DNA of 32,528 nt, taken from an uncultured Gammaproteobacteria bacterium (GTDB lineage Bacteria > Pseudomonadota > Gammaproteobacteria > Pseudomonadales > Pseudohongiellaceae). The first letter of the stretch is position 1, and each line of letters begins with the position of its first letter. The stretch lies in NCBI GenBank assembly GCA_913054495.1, contig CAJXIY010000028.1:1-32528 (forward strand). Direction: 5' to 3'. A program made the position numbers and the translations under genes. The notes beneath the pieces were generated by a model. It did no database searches. It was not told the origin of the DNA and was given only the letters and a program-made list of their open reading frames with translations. Below are positions 23,575 through 32,505 of this stretch, in pieces.

Positions 23575-24390
23575 CTAGAATTGCAGATTGTTTCCCGGCG
23601 CCACGCAGTCCGGATTGATACCGCGGGAATTAGCGGAATTTCGTATTGCCACTGCCGGCTCCATCAACTGCCGGAGTTCGCTCATACGGGAGGCCGGAGA
23701 AGGGTGGGTAGAGAGCAACTGGGGTGGACTGGGCCCAGCAGTTACCACCATGTTCTGCCATAGCGTGATGCTTGCTTCCGGGTCAAAGCCAGCCCTTGCC
23801 ATCAGCATCACACCAATCGTATCGGCTTCAATTTCCTGGGTGCGATTAAAGGGCAGGAAGATGCCATAGCGACTGCCCACGTCGATGGCTTCTATGGCTG
23901 AACTGGAGGCGCCCAGAATCTGAGCCGCGGCAAGACCTACATTGCGCAGCGCAGCCTGGCTGGCTCGCTCGTTACTATGATTGGCCAGCACATGACCGAC
24001 TTCATGGGCGATGACGCTGGCTAGCTGGGGCGGGGTGACGGCGATGTCCAGCAAGCCATTATAGATGCCAATTTTGCCCCCCGGCAGGGCGAAGGCATTG
24101 GCCTGCTCATCGTCGAAAACAGTGACTTCCCAGACATAATTACCGCGCTCTACCGGCTCCAGCGCCGCCACCACGTAATCGGTTACACATTGAATATACC
24201 GGGTTTCACGGGTATCAGTAGAAATAGGTAATTGCTGCTGCATCTGCCGATAAGTTTGCTCCCCCTGTTGCGTCATCTCGGCTTCGGAATAGATAACCAT
24301 CTGTCGCCGATTCAGGGGCGAAGTGGTGCAAGTCATCAAAAAGCAGGCACTTAGGAGGAGGAGCGAGCCAGTTTTCATGATCAGTTTCAA
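23575..24390 (-). CDS. M48-family metalloprotease, lipoprotein
   Basis: This 271-residue periplasmic protease has an N-terminal lipobox 'LLSAC' (Cys16). The zinc motif is His129-Glu-Val-Gly-His133 in 'VIAHEVGHVLANH', and the third ligand is Glu188 in 'QEIEADTIG'. The sequence 'FALPGGKIGIYNGLL' before the active site is typical of the LoiP/BepA-like M48 group, which degrades misfolded outer-membrane proteins. The TTG at 24390 has AGAGG eight bases upstream; an ATG at 24378 is in frame but lacks a good site. It is transcribed alone, between the sulfatase and a small secreted protein on the same strand. Confidence 0.9.
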   Translation of the reverse strand: MKLIMKTGSLLLLSACFLMTCTTSPLNRRQMVIYSEAEMTQQGEQTYRQMQQQLPISTDTRETRYIQCVTDYVVAALEPVERGNYVWEVTVFDDEQANAFALPGGKIGIYNGLLDIAVTPPQLASVIAHEVGHVLANHSNERASQAALRNVGLAAAQILGASSSAIEAIDVGSRYGIFLPFNRTQEIEADTIGVMLMARAGFDPEASITLWQNMVVTAGPSPPQLLSTHPSPASRMSELRQLMEPAVAIRNSANSRGINPDCVAPGNNLQF

Positions 24391-24498
24391 TGCACTGGCC
24401 TCTTCCTTGTCAATAAAAGCAGTGCTAGTAAAACAGAAAAGCCGGAGCGCGAATACTATGAATTTCTCTAGATACTCTGGCTTGATCCCAGATCTGGT

Positions 24499-24990
24499 TT
24501 AGAAGTTACACTCTGACGCTTCCAGTTGAACTCGAATTTCATTGTCATTGCCATCGATTTTTCGCTCGAAACAATTGCCCTCAAGGTCCTTCAGTAGACG
24601 CCTCCCGGTATTGAGCGGTGTAGAACGGCTGGCCGACCGCTTCACATAGACGACTTCCCGGGTTCGAGTACGCGGCTCGCGATAACTGGAGGAACTCAGC
24701 AGTGAACCCAGCACCAGGCCCCCAACCAGATAGCCGAGGTCATTATGGCGACGATGCCGACGATATCCGTAGTTGCCGTAGGAGGAACCAAAGTGGCCGC
24801 CACCATAATAACTCCCCGGAGAATAGTAGCGCCGAGAATAGCCGAAATGATAAGGATTTCCCCTTGGATAATAATGACTACTATAGCCATGGAGATCATA
24901 GCCACGACGATAATGGCGACTATCTGCCGACGCCGTCTGCGCAAGAATCAGCGCCGCGATCAGGAAAACACCTATTATCAGCTTTTTCAT
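24499..24990 (-). CDS. Small secreted Tyr/Gly/Arg-rich protein, unknown function
   Basis: This predicted 163-residue protein has a signal peptide (MKKLIIGVFLIAALILAQTASA). The mature N-terminal half is rich in Tyr, Gly, Arg, His and Ser ('YYSPGSYYGGGHFGSSYG'). A short hydrophobic stretch 'YLVGGLVLGSLLSSSS' follows, and the C-terminal part holds two Cys ('EGNCFERKIDGNDNE' and the final 'SECNF') that may form a disulfide. I chose ATG 24990; a GTG at 24999 is in frame. Similar RT821/YMGG-like envelope proteins with a Gly-rich helix exist, but I cannot assign a function. Confidence 0.65.
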   Translation of the reverse strand: MKKLIIGVFLIAALILAQTASADSRHYRRGYDLHGYSSHYYPRGNPYHFGYSRRYYSPGSYYGGGHFGSSYGNYGYRRHRRHNDLGYLVGGLVLGSLLSSSSYREPRTRTREVVYVKRSASRSTPLNTGRRLLKDLEGNCFERKIDGNDNEIRVQLEASECNF

Positions 24991-25181
24991 AACACGCACC
25001 CGTGTGTATTAGCAGAGCCTGTGATGACTAACAAAACTTCTCTACAGTGATATTACTTGAACAGTATGAATGGAAACTGAATATGCTGGCAGCCTTCTAT
25101 GAAACTGACTGCGCTCCCATGCAGTGTGCGCCTACTCTGTATTAATGCGCCCGGTACGCCGGTAGATAGCCAATGCATTTC

Positions 25182-26117
25182 TTACAGGGGAAGTTTGGTT
25201 TCCTCCACCGCAATATTAAATCCTTCCGATTTCACAAACCGACTCTGTTCGCTTTCAGCATTTAATAAGGGGTTGGTATGATTCATGTGAATGAACCACA
25301 CCTTAGCTCGATCTGCTCTGGAGAAATCTGCAAATACTTCCATACTGTCTGTTACGAAGGGGTGGAGGATTTGCGACATATCGCGGCCGGGCAATTCCCC
25401 ATCCGCGTAAAACGTCGCGTCGATCAGCGCATAGTCCACCGATTTTACCAACTCGGCGATGTCCCTATCCCATTCTGACCACCGGTTGATATCCGGAATA
25501 AAGACCGCGGTCTTGTTTGGACCCTCAATGCGATAACCTACTGTCTCGGAATACTCGTCCCGATGTGGCACCGCAAAAGGTGTCACCAGCAATTCGGAGA
25601 GCCGAACTTCCTGTCCATACTGCAGCGGGTGTAATGCAATATTGCCAAATTTTACCAACTGACTCCAGGGGCCGTTGCTTTTCAAATACTCGTTCATGCG
25701 CGGCATGGCATAGACTGGCACATTGGATGCGCCCATGGCTTCATGCCCTAGAAACATGAGTCCGGCATAGTGACCAATATGTGCGTGGGTAAGAAAAATA
25801 CCAGCGAGCTCGAATACATCACTCGGTGCTTCAATTTCCAATTGATAAAGCTGTGCCGGGAAATTGGGCGTGGCCTCAAAAATGAATTTTCTGTCTGTCA
25901 CAGGATCGATCAGGGCTAGCGCGGTCGCTCCCCGCCTGCGCCTGGCATCTTCCCATCCAGGCAGGCAGTGTGGCTGATAGCATCCGGCCTGGGGATAAGC
26001 TGCATCCTGCACTACCCCAAGAATATAGAGATAGGGTTCGTCATCGGCAGCAGCCGTAAAGCAAGCAGTAAAAACCATAGCGACCAGAATCACGGATTGT
26101 CTTATGCAGTTATTCAC
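25182..26117 (-). CDS. PqqB-like MBL-fold protein, secreted
   Basis: This MBL-fold protein, about 311 residues from the chosen start, resembles PqqB in 'YILGVVQDAAYPQAGC', 'RRRRGATALALID' and 'FIPDINRW'. The zinc motif reads His-Ala-His-Ile-Gly-His (about residues 111-116), so the Asp of the common HxHxDH is Gly. Downstream His in 'AVPHRDEYSE', Asp in 'LIDATFY' and 'WFIHMNHTNP' are further candidate ligands. The open frame extends to 26195, but a GTG at 26117 overlaps the previous stop by eight bases and gives a clean signal peptide (MNNCIRQSVILVAMVFTACF), which true PqqB lacks. It is the last gene of a four-gene operon. No other pqq genes are present, so PQQ synthesis should not be assumed. 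Confidence 0.75.
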   Translation of the reverse strand: MNNCIRQSVILVAMVFTACFTAAADDEPYLYILGVVQDAAYPQAGCYQPHCLPGWEDARRRRGATALALIDPVTDRKFIFEATPNFPAQLYQLEIEAPSDVFELAGIFLTHAHIGHYAGLMFLGHEAMGASNVPVYAMPRMNEYLKSNGPWSQLVKFGNIALHPLQYGQEVRLSELLVTPFAVPHRDEYSETVGYRIEGPNKTAVFIPDINRWSEWDRDIAELVKSVDYALIDATFYADGELPGRDMSQILHPFVTDSMEVFADFSRADRAKVWFIHMNHTNPLLNAESEQSRFVKSEGFNIAVEETKLPL

Positions 26118-26592
26118 GGCCTGAATCTGCCTCCGGCTCCGACATCTGTTCATTCTGTATTTTAACGGCGTCGCTTGAGAATCTGCTTTTTGCACGCCAC
26201 AGCGCTACCGCCAGAAGTGCAAACGGTATGGCGGTGATCAAACCAATCGCGATTCCCGGACCCTCATCACTGAGAAAACTCCAGACAAACATACCGATGG
26301 CGATCTGCGCTATGTAGAGGCTGGCCCAGGGAAACAACCAGGATTTCATTTTCCAGAATCCCCAGCTGCCGGCGCCATAAACCAGCCAATGCAAAAACCC
26401 GGTGGCCTTGGCGAACCAGCCGGTGAACGTGTAACCGAACCATACTTCCTGGTCTTCAACCACCGGTTTAACAAACAGATCCCAGGGTAGATAGATAAAT
26501 GTCATGAAGGCACAGAACAACAGCAGCCCGTTCATCCAATGGGGCCGCATAGCCAGGTTTTGCCGCAGTTTCAATTTGTCCAAATATTCCAT
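26110..26592 (-). CDS. Four-helix membrane protein, unknown function
   Basis: This 160-residue protein has about four membrane helices (about residues 20-40, 65-80, 86-108 and 112-130), rich in Trp and Phe ('YGAGSWGFWKMKSWLFPW'), and a charged C-terminal tail. I do not recognise a family. It starts 3 bases after the MOSC gene stop and overlaps the PqqB-like gene by eight bases, so it belongs to that operon. The motif 'YTFTGWFAKATGFLHWLVYG' contains several residues that look conserved-type for a membrane interface, but no cofactor ligands are evident. Confidence 0.75.
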   Translation of the reverse strand: MEYLDKLKLRQNLAMRPHWMNGLLLFCAFMTFIYLPWDLFVKPVVEDQEVWFGYTFTGWFAKATGFLHWLVYGAGSWGFWKMKSWLFPWASLYIAQIAIGMFVWSFLSDEGPGIAIGLITAIPFALLAVALWRAKSRFSSDAVKIQNEQMSEPEADSGRE

Positions 26593-26595
26593 GTG

Positions 26596-27066
26596 TTAAG
26601 ACCTGATTTCGTCCCCCGTTTGAATATTACCCCCACTCACTATTATGGCTCTCAGTCCGCCCTTGTGAACCAGGTCAGGTAGCAACGCGCTGTGCACGGA
26701 TGCGGCCAGGAAAGCACAGGGCTCGCACAACTGCACGCCCATGCAGATGACATCTGCGATAGAGAATTTTTTACCTACCAGGGCATTGAGATCGATACCA
26801 CTGGTGATTATACTGCGGCGAAAATCACCATAATCGATAGTGACGTCGTGCTTTGACAAAAATTTGTCCAGCTCTTCCTTTGCTATCAGGGTCAAATGAT
26901 TGTCAGGAATGCGTTTGCCGGCGGCGATCAGCTTCTCGGCCTTGCTGTGATAACGATCGCCGATGATGCCTTTGCCAGCTTCCAAGGTCACAGACATGAG
27001 CTGCTTTATGGCGCCACGGCTTTCGCTGGCAATATAAATTCTCTCAATTTTTCCAGTAATATCCAC
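26596..27066 (-). CDS. MOSC domain protein
   Basis: This 156-residue protein is a stand-alone MOSC domain, the fold that binds molybdenum cofactor sulfide or transfers sulfur. Visible features are 'GIIGDRYHSKAEK' (33-45), 'FRRSIITSGIDLNALVGKKF' (82-101) and Cys108, Cys114 and Cys117 in 'CMGVQLCEPC'; the Cys at the 'CEPC' site is the usual sulfur-handling position. A TGA lies two codons upstream, so the GTG at 27066 is the only possible full-length start. It lies 11 bases after the VOC gene stop. Its role with a PqqB-like MBL and a membrane protein is unknown; YiiM-like detoxification is one option. Confidence 0.85.
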   Translation of the reverse strand: MDITGKIERIYIASESRGAIKQLMSVTLEAGKGIIGDRYHSKAEKLIAAGKRIPDNHLTLIAKEELDKFLSKHDVTIDYGDFRRSIITSGIDLNALVGKKFSIADVICMGVQLCEPCAFLAASVHSALLPDLVHKGGLRAIIVSGGNIQTGDEIRS

Positions 27067-27077
27067 ACCTCAGGCAC

Positions 27078-27494
27078 TCATTCGGACATCAGTGCCATTA
27101 CGGCGCCCGCAGGATCTTCAATCACACAAAAATCGCTGCCGCCCATTCTGCGGGGTCCGTCTAAAATTTTTCCACCGAGTTTTTCGCATTGCGCCGCACT
27201 GGCTTTTACGCTTTCGACTCGCACATAGATAAGCCACTGGCTGGGTAGATTGGCGTTGCTACCGCGGGCGTGACAGATGCCGGCGATGGTATCCTGAGTG
27301 CCAGGCAGATTGATGTTGAAATCGCTGTAGGAGCCCATCTCCGCCTCGGTGCTGGACCAGCCCACGACGGCGCAATAGAAGTCTTTTACCCGCGAGGCAT
27401 CATCGACTGTAAGATCTATCCATTCGACGCGGCCGATGTTTGAGGCTTCTACAGGTTTATCCTCGCTCCCGCTTTCATCGCTTACTTCGCTCAT
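27078..27494 (-). CDS. VOC-superfamily (glyoxalase/bleomycin-resistance-like) protein
   Basis: This 138-residue cytoplasmic protein has the VOC beta-alpha-beta layout. 'GRVEWIDLTVDDASRVKDFY' opens it, 'VVGWSSTEAEMG' follows, and the second half holds 'WLIYVRVESVKASAAQCEKL' and 'FCVIEDPAGAVMALM'. Such proteins bind metals or small ligands; the group close to 27-kDa-antigen or CFP30B-like proteins often lacks a known reaction. It is the first gene of the operon VOC-MOSC-membrane-PqqB-like, with spacings of 11, 3 and -8 bases. The first 20 residues are acidic and probably disordered. Confidence 0.82.
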   Translation of the reverse strand: MSEVSDESGSEDKPVEASNIGRVEWIDLTVDDASRVKDFYCAVVGWSSTEAEMGSYSDFNINLPGTQDTIAGICHARGSNANLPSQWLIYVRVESVKASAAQCEKLGGKILDGPRRMGGSDFCVIEDPAGAVMALMSE

Positions 27495-27518
27495 ATTGAT
27501 TATTCCTGTGTCGGCGCA

Positions 27519-27540
27519 GTGTAGGAGGATACTCCAACAC
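27519..27540. other. Hairpin between PQQ and VOC genes
   Basis: GTGTAGGAG and CTCCAACAC pair with one mismatch around a GATA loop. It lies 30 bases beyond the stop of the quinohaemoprotein gene on the minus strand. It could end or protect that transcript, but no T run follows on either strand. Confidence 0.4.
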
Positions 27541-27569
27541 CGAGTCCGTGTAGCGGCCTAGCTGTTGGA

Positions 27570-29681
27570 CTAGTCGGGCAAACTAAAAACGTAAAGCGCA
27601 TTGCCATTACTGGGATGTCTCACGTCCGGGGCAATAACCCTGGGCACGGTTCGTGGGCTCACGCCGCGGGCGCCCATGGCGGTAGTCACCGCGATGTATT
27701 GTTTGCCATCGATAGCGAAGGTCACCGGGTGGCCCTGCACGGAGGTGCCGAGCCTCGTTTCCCAGAGAATATCGCCATTGCGCGCATCGAAGGCGCGGAA
27801 GCGACGGTCCAGGTCGCCCACAAACACCAGGTTGCCACCGGTTGAAATGGTACCGGTGAGGAATGCCGCCCGCTGTTCATAACTCCACAACTCAGTCATG
27901 CTGTCCACATCGAAGGCAGCCAGTTTCCCCATGTTACCTTCGGAGCCTGGCATCTCGAACCAGCGCCGGTTAGCGGCGGTGCCCCCCGCGCCCTGCACCA
28001 GCGGAACTTCCCGTGCAGATATTTCCAGGCAGGACTGACTCAGGGGGATAATGAGAGAAGCCGTTGGCTCATGGTAAGTCATCGAATGCCAGTCTTTGCC
28101 ACCGGCTGTGCTCGGGCATACGCTTATCCATTGATCGAGTTGAGCATTGGCGATGTCGTCTCGGTAGGTGACGGCCCCGGTGGCAGCATCGATGTTGGTG
28201 AAGGCATTTTGAAACACGGTTTCGAGATAGCCGATAAATTCGCCGGTCACACGATCGTGTTTCCAGAGGATGCCGTGCTTGCCGATGGAGTACACCAATT
28301 TGTCATCACCTCGGTCTATCAGTACTCTTTCAAATACTTCATCCAGGTCCAGTGCCTCGGCAGGCACATGTTGAAAGAACCAGTCGAGTTCGCCATCGTC
28401 CACGTTGACCGCGACCGTGGAGTTGGTGAATAGCCCGCTGTCAAAAATGGAGAGGCTTCGGCTTGCCGGCATCCAGGGTTTCTGCTGCGCCGTTCCCCAA
28501 TAGGTTAATTTGCTTTCGGGGTCGTAGCTGCCGGTGATCCAGGTCTCGCCGCCGGCACGGAACAGATCGTCGATATCGCCCCAGGTATCACCACCGGGTT
28601 GGCCCGATTCGGCGACGGTTACAAAACGCCATAGCAGTTCGCCGTTGTCGGCATCGTGTGCGCTGATGAAACAGGGCTCGTCGATGTAACGGGAGCAACC
28701 CGCCAGACCCTGGATGATTTTGCCGTCGGCGACGATGGGTCCGCTGGAATTTTGAAAGCCCTTACTGCCATCGGCGATTTGAGTTTCCCATATTGGTTCG
28801 CCGGTGCGGGCATCCAATGCGAGCAAGCGGGCATCAGTGGTGGCATGAATGATCTTGTCCTCGTAGATAGCGATATTACGCATGTCTTCACTGTCGACTG
28901 GTCCGGCGTGATGCTCCCAGATCAGGTCGCCACTCTTACCGTCCAAGGCTTGAATAATATTGCTCGGGTTGATCAGGTAGATAATGCCGTTATACACCAG
29001 CGGTGAAGGTTCGGAATCGCCATCGACCATGCTCCAGACCCACTCCAGTCTCAGGTCGGCGACGTTGTCAGTATTGACCTGATCTAGCGGGCTATAGCTC
29101 CAGGCCTGGTAATTGCGCCTGATCATGGGCCAATCACCAGGGGCAGGATTGGTCAACATGGCATCAGTAATGGGGCTGTAGTTTTCCACCGTGCCGGCGC
29201 GAATCACGCCGGTGGGCGCCTCGGCCTGTTGTCCCGCTTGCCCGCCGAAAAAGGCCGCGGCACCGGGGATATTGCTTGCCAGCGGATAATCAGATTGGGC
29301 TGTGAGCATGGGATTGGTGTCTGCAACGCCACTGCTGCGCATGACGTGGGCGACGATATTAATATAATCCTCGTCGCCGACGCTTTCGTTGTCACCGGGG
29401 GGCATATTGGCCTTGATGTAGTTGTAAAAATCCGCTGGGCTCTGCCTGCCCCATTGGCCCAGAAAGGACTGGCCGCTCAATATCGGTCCCAGGGCACTGC
29501 CTTGCAGATTTGCGCCATGGCATATGGCGCAATTAGTGGCATAGGCCTGGGCGCCGGCATCGGCCTGACTGGCAAACAATACGCTGGCTTCGGCGGTGGG
29601 TGCGTTGCCGGTGTCATCGCTGCCGCAAGCGGTGATCAGGGTTAAACACAATATTCCCAAGATGCTTTTATTATTGTTCAT
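27570..29681 (-). CDS. Lipoprotein quinohaemoprotein-like dehydrogenase, copy 1
   Basis: This 703-residue protein joins a cytochrome c domain to a PQQ-type beta propeller. It has a lipobox (LITAC, Cys19), haem site 'CAICH' (51-55) with Met93 in 'NMPPG', and propeller repeats from about residue 185. The Asp-x-Asp pair of the active site is present (Asp445 and Asp447 in 'EALDLDEVF'). By my alignment the metal ligand Glu is replaced within 'GLAGCSRYIDEPC', the Asn within 'GTAQQKPW' is Gln, and the vicinal Cys pair is missing. It is 703 residues, exactly like its tandem neighbour. AGGAAG precedes the ATG. Substrate and even PQQ use are uncertain. Confidence 0.82.
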   Translation of the reverse strand: MNNNKSILGILCLTLITACGSDDTGNAPTAEASVLFASQADAGAQAYATNCAICHGANLQGSALGPILSGQSFLGQWGRQSPADFYNYIKANMPPGDNESVGDEDYINIVAHVMRSSGVADTNPMLTAQSDYPLASNIPGAAAFFGGQAGQQAEAPTGVIRAGTVENYSPITDAMLTNPAPGDWPMIRRNYQAWSYSPLDQVNTDNVADLRLEWVWSMVDGDSEPSPLVYNGIIYLINPSNIIQALDGKSGDLIWEHHAGPVDSEDMRNIAIYEDKIIHATTDARLLALDARTGEPIWETQIADGSKGFQNSSGPIVADGKIIQGLAGCSRYIDEPCFISAHDADNGELLWRFVTVAESGQPGGDTWGDIDDLFRAGGETWITGSYDPESKLTYWGTAQQKPWMPASRSLSIFDSGLFTNSTVAVNVDDGELDWFFQHVPAEALDLDEVFERVLIDRGDDKLVYSIGKHGILWKHDRVTGEFIGYLETVFQNAFTNIDAATGAVTYRDDIANAQLDQWISVCPSTAGGKDWHSMTYHEPTASLIIPLSQSCLEISAREVPLVQGAGGTAANRRWFEMPGSEGNMGKLAAFDVDSMTELWSYEQRAAFLTGTISTGGNLVFVGDLDRRFRAFDARNGDILWETRLGTSVQGHPVTFAIDGKQYIAVTTAMGARGVSPRTVPRVIAPDVRHPSNGNALYVFSLPD

Positions 29682-29748
29682 TTAGTTGCTTCCTGTTTTT
29701 GCGGGTACGGGGTGTCGGAGTAACCAGGCCGATACCAATTCGACTGCA

Positions 29749-31860
29749 CTAGTCCGGCAGACTGAATACGTAAAGCGCATTGCCAGTGCGTGGATAGACA
29801 ATTTCGGTGGCGATGACGCCGGGCACGGTTCGCGGACTGGTGCCCCCCAGCGCGGTAGTGACCGCGATATATTGTTTGCCGTCTACGGCAAACGAAACCG
29901 GGTGACCCTGCACGGAAGTACCCAGCCGGGTCTCCCAGAGAATCTCACCGTTACGGACATCGAAGGCCCGGAAGCGTCGATCCAGATCGCCTACAAACAC
30001 CAGGTTGCCGGCGGTGGACATGGTGCCGGTATGGAAAGATGCCCGCTGCTGGTAGTTCCAGATTTCTTCCATCGTATCCACATCGTAGGCTCCCAACTTA
30101 CCGAGGTTGCCATCGGAGCCCGGCATTTCAAAGAATTTACGGCTGGCTGCCAGGCCACCCCCACCTTGCACCAGGGCTACTTCCCGTGCCGCATTTTCCA
30201 GGCAGGTCTGGCTCAAGGGCGCAATCAGGATGCCGCTGGGCTCATGATACGTCATCGAGTGCCAGTCTTTACCGCCGGCACTGGAAGGACAAGCCGAAGT
30301 CCATTCATCCAGTGCGGCGTTTTGTATGTCTTCGCGATACGTCACCAAGCCGGTAACGGGATCGATATGGGTGAAGGCATTTTGGAACACGGTTTCCTTA
30401 AAACCCTTGAACTCGCCGGTCACCCGATCGTTCTTCCAAAGAATACCGTACTTGCCTATGGAGAAGACGAATTTATCATCGCCACGATTTACCAGTACCC
30501 GCTCGAACACCTCGTCGAGATCTAGCGCCTCGGCCGGAACGTGTTGGAAAAACCAGTCCAGCTCGCCGTTGTCAACATTGACAGCCACCGTGGAATTGGT
30601 GAAGAGTCCGACCTCGTTGATGGTCAGGTGACGGCTCACCGGCACCCAGGGTTTCTGTTGCGCGGTGCCCCAGTAGGTGAGCTTTAAATCCGGATCATAG
30701 CTGCCGGTGATCCAGGTTTCCCCGCCGGCACGGAATATATTGGTCAGATCTCCCCAGGTATCGCCGCCGGGCTCATCCACCTTGGCGATGGTGTTAAAGT
30801 GCCAGATCAGTTCGCCGGTGTTGGCATCATGGGCACTGATAAAGCAATCTTCGACGATATAGCGCGCGCAGCCGGCGAGCCCCTGGATGATCTTGCCATC
30901 GGCCACGATGGGTCCGCTGGAATTGGAAAAACCCTTGCTGGAATCCGCTATCGCAACTTCCCACACCTGCTCACCGGTGCGGGCATCGAGGGCGACCAGG
31001 CGGGCATCGGTGGTGGCCTGAATGATCTTGTCGTTGTAGATCGCGATATTGCGCATGTCCTGGCGATTCGCCGGACCGGTCCAGTTTTCCCAGATCAGTT
31101 CACCGGTGGTACCGTCCAAAGCCTGAATTACATTGCCCGGGTTAATCATATAGATGATGCCGCCGTAGACCAGGGGAGCCGGTTCCGAGTCGCCATCGTG
31201 CATGCTCCAAACCCACTCCAGGGTCATGCTGCCGACGTTTTCCGTATCGATCTGATCCAGGGGACTGTAACTGTGGCCGTAGTAGTCCCGGCGATGCATC
31301 GGCCAGTCACCGGGATCCGGATTTGCCAGCATGGCGTCGGTAATGGGGACAAAGTTTTCCACGGTGCCGGCAATGGTTACGCCCTGTGGAGGTTCTGGCT
31401 CGGCACGCCTTCGATTTGCAATTCTGGAAATGTTTTGGGAGATGACGAAATCCGTAGTGGCGGTGAGTGGGCCGATCTCGCCATCGACGCCATTGCTGCC
31501 GAGGAGATGGGCAACAATATTGAGGTAGTCCTCGGCGCTGATATCAGGATTGCCGCCCGGTGGCATATTGGCTTGAATATTGCCCAGCAGCAGGGCAGGC
31601 GTCTGCGATGCCCAGCGCAGCAAAAATGCCTGGCCGGATAGAATCGGTCCCAGGGTGGTGCCCTCCAGGTTGGCACCATGACAGGCTGCGCAGTTTGTGG
31701 CATAAGCCGCGGCACCGGCCTCGGTCTGTGTATTAAAGGTAACCGCAGCGACCGCTGCTTCCGCCGGCAACCTAGTTTGCTCACCGCCACAGGCAGCCAG
31801 GCCCACCGCCATGCCAGCGCTGAGGACAGTCTTATAGATAATCTGTTGTAAGAATTTCAT
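29749..31860 (-). CDS. Lipoprotein quinohaemoprotein-like dehydrogenase, copy 2
   Basis: This 703-residue paralogue of the next gene has a lipobox (GLAAC, Cys24), haem site 'CAACH' (57-61), Met99 in 'NMPPG' and a propeller containing 'EALDLDEVF' (Asp447, Asp449). It shares the same replacements at the usual Glu ('[13 protein letters not shown]') and Asn ('GTAQQKPW') sites. Long stretches of the propellers are identical between the copies, while the linker after the haem domain (about 130-165) differs most. That points to an old tandem duplication under shared constraint. It lies 14 bases after the CHRD gene stop and 67 bases before copy 1, so the three are likely one transcript. GGGGATCC precedes the ATG. 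Confidence 0.82.
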   Translation of the reverse strand: MKFLQQIIYKTVLSAGMAVGLAACGGEQTRLPAEAAVAAVTFNTQTEAGAAAYATNCAACHGANLEGTTLGPILSGQAFLLRWASQTPALLLGNIQANMPPGGNPDISAEDYLNIVAHLLGSNGVDGEIGPLTATTDFVISQNISRIANRRRAEPEPPQGVTIAGTVENFVPITDAMLANPDPGDWPMHRRDYYGHSYSPLDQIDTENVGSMTLEWVWSMHDGDSEPAPLVYGGIIYMINPGNVIQALDGTTGELIWENWTGPANRQDMRNIAIYNDKIIQATTDARLVALDARTGEQVWEVAIADSSKGFSNSSGPIVADGKIIQGLAGCARYIVEDCFISAHDANTGELIWHFNTIAKVDEPGGDTWGDLTNIFRAGGETWITGSYDPDLKLTYWGTAQQKPWVPVSRHLTINEVGLFTNSTVAVNVDNGELDWFFQHVPAEALDLDEVFERVLVNRGDDKFVFSIGKYGILWKNDRVTGEFKGFKETVFQNAFTHIDPVTGLVTYREDIQNAALDEWTSACPSSAGGKDWHSMTYHEPSGILIAPLSQTCLENAAREVALVQGGGGLAASRKFFEMPGSDGNLGKLGAYDVDTMEEIWNYQQRASFHTGTMSTAGNLVFVGDLDRRFRAFDVRNGEILWETRLGTSVQGHPVSFAVDGKQYIAVTTALGGTSPRTVPGVIATEIVYPRTGNALYVFSLPD

Positions 31861-31874
31861 CCATGGATCCCCAA

Positions 31875-32324
31875 TTAGTTTCTAACAAAAATCCAGCCGC
31901 GTAGCTCCCCGGGAGGATTGTTGTCGCTATGAATCTGGATATAGAGCGAATTGCTGCGTAGTGCGGTGATTTGCTGGTCCGTTAATTCCAGCTCGGCGCT
32001 TATTTCGCCGGCACTGGCCGAACTGACTCCGAGCTGATGTATTACCGGACCTGGCTGTGCGGGCGGGCCATTGTGAATATGGGCCATGGTAGCCACGGAA
32101 CTCATGCCCTCAAAATTGCCCTGAATACTCAAGGTGTGACCATTGAGAGTGAGCAGGACCTCACCTTCTCCGGTGATGGTGGTTACCGTCTGCGGGGTAG
32201 TAGGCATGGGTGAGAGCCGGGCGCGATAGGTTTCAGTTTGCGCCTGCGCAGTCGCTGAAATCAGCAAAAAAGTGGCAAAGACGGTGGTGGTTAAAAAGCA
32301 TAACGTTTTATGGCCGAGTTTCAT
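31875..32324 (-). CDS. Secreted CHRD domain protein
   Basis: This 149-residue protein has a signal peptide (to about residue 29, ATAQAQ) and one CHRD domain: 'YRARLSPMP', '[12 protein letters not shown]', '[20 protein letters not shown]', '[20 protein letters not shown]'. The His of 'AHIHNG' and 'IHSDNNP.GELRG' are the domain's hallmark residues. The function in bacteria is unclear. I chose ATG 32324, which has AGAGG five bases upstream; the frame extends to 32384 without a better site. It heads the operon with the two quinohaemoproteins, hinting at a shared periplasmic role. Confidence 0.85.
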   Translation of the reverse strand: MKLGHKTLCFLTTTVFATFLLISATAQAQTETYRARLSPMPTTPQTVTTITGEGEVLLTLNGHTLSIQGNFEGMSSVATMAHIHNGPPAQPGPVIHQLGVSSASAGEISAELELTDQQITALRSNSLYIQIHSDNNPPGELRGWIFVRN

Positions 32325-32488
32325 GATTACCTCTGGGCTCCGTTGTTCTGAAGAGAACGTGAAAATTACCACTAACCGCGGCAAATAGGAACGTATAGGG
32401 GGTTGGAGCCGGGGAGATAACAGATAAACGGGGCATTGACATGAATGGCACGAAGTTTAGTGGCATTTGAATATGTAAACATCCCCTT

Positions 32489-32505
32489 TTTAGGTGCACC
32501 CTAAA
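32489..32505. promoter_or_regulatory. Inverted repeat upstream of the CHRD operon
   Basis: TTTAGG and CCTAAA flank TGCAC about 165 bases upstream of the CHRD start. The 17-base symmetric site could be an operator for the operon. No promoter could be picked with confidence between it and the gene, and no regulator gene is within the window. Confidence 0.3.

Noticed and set aside
25182..26117. True PqqB and hence a PQQ biosynthesis locus
   Set aside because: The protein is exported, has HAHIGH in the zinc motif, and no pqqA, C, D or E is near; only PqqB-like is justified.
26118..26195. Longer start for the PqqB-like gene
   Set aside because: It overlaps the membrane protein gene by 86 bases and places 26 basic residues before the signal peptide; the GTG at 26117 is more plausible.
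27519..27540. Intrinsic terminator after the quinohaemoprotein gene
   Set aside because: The hairpin is real, but no T run follows on either strand, so it is listed only as a hairpin.
29686..30525. Long plus-strand open frame opposite the quinohaemoprotein gene
   Set aside because: It is antisense to a well supported gene, as are the frames at 30799-31641 and 12163-12789; such shadows are common opposite GC-rich coding sequence and show no family features.
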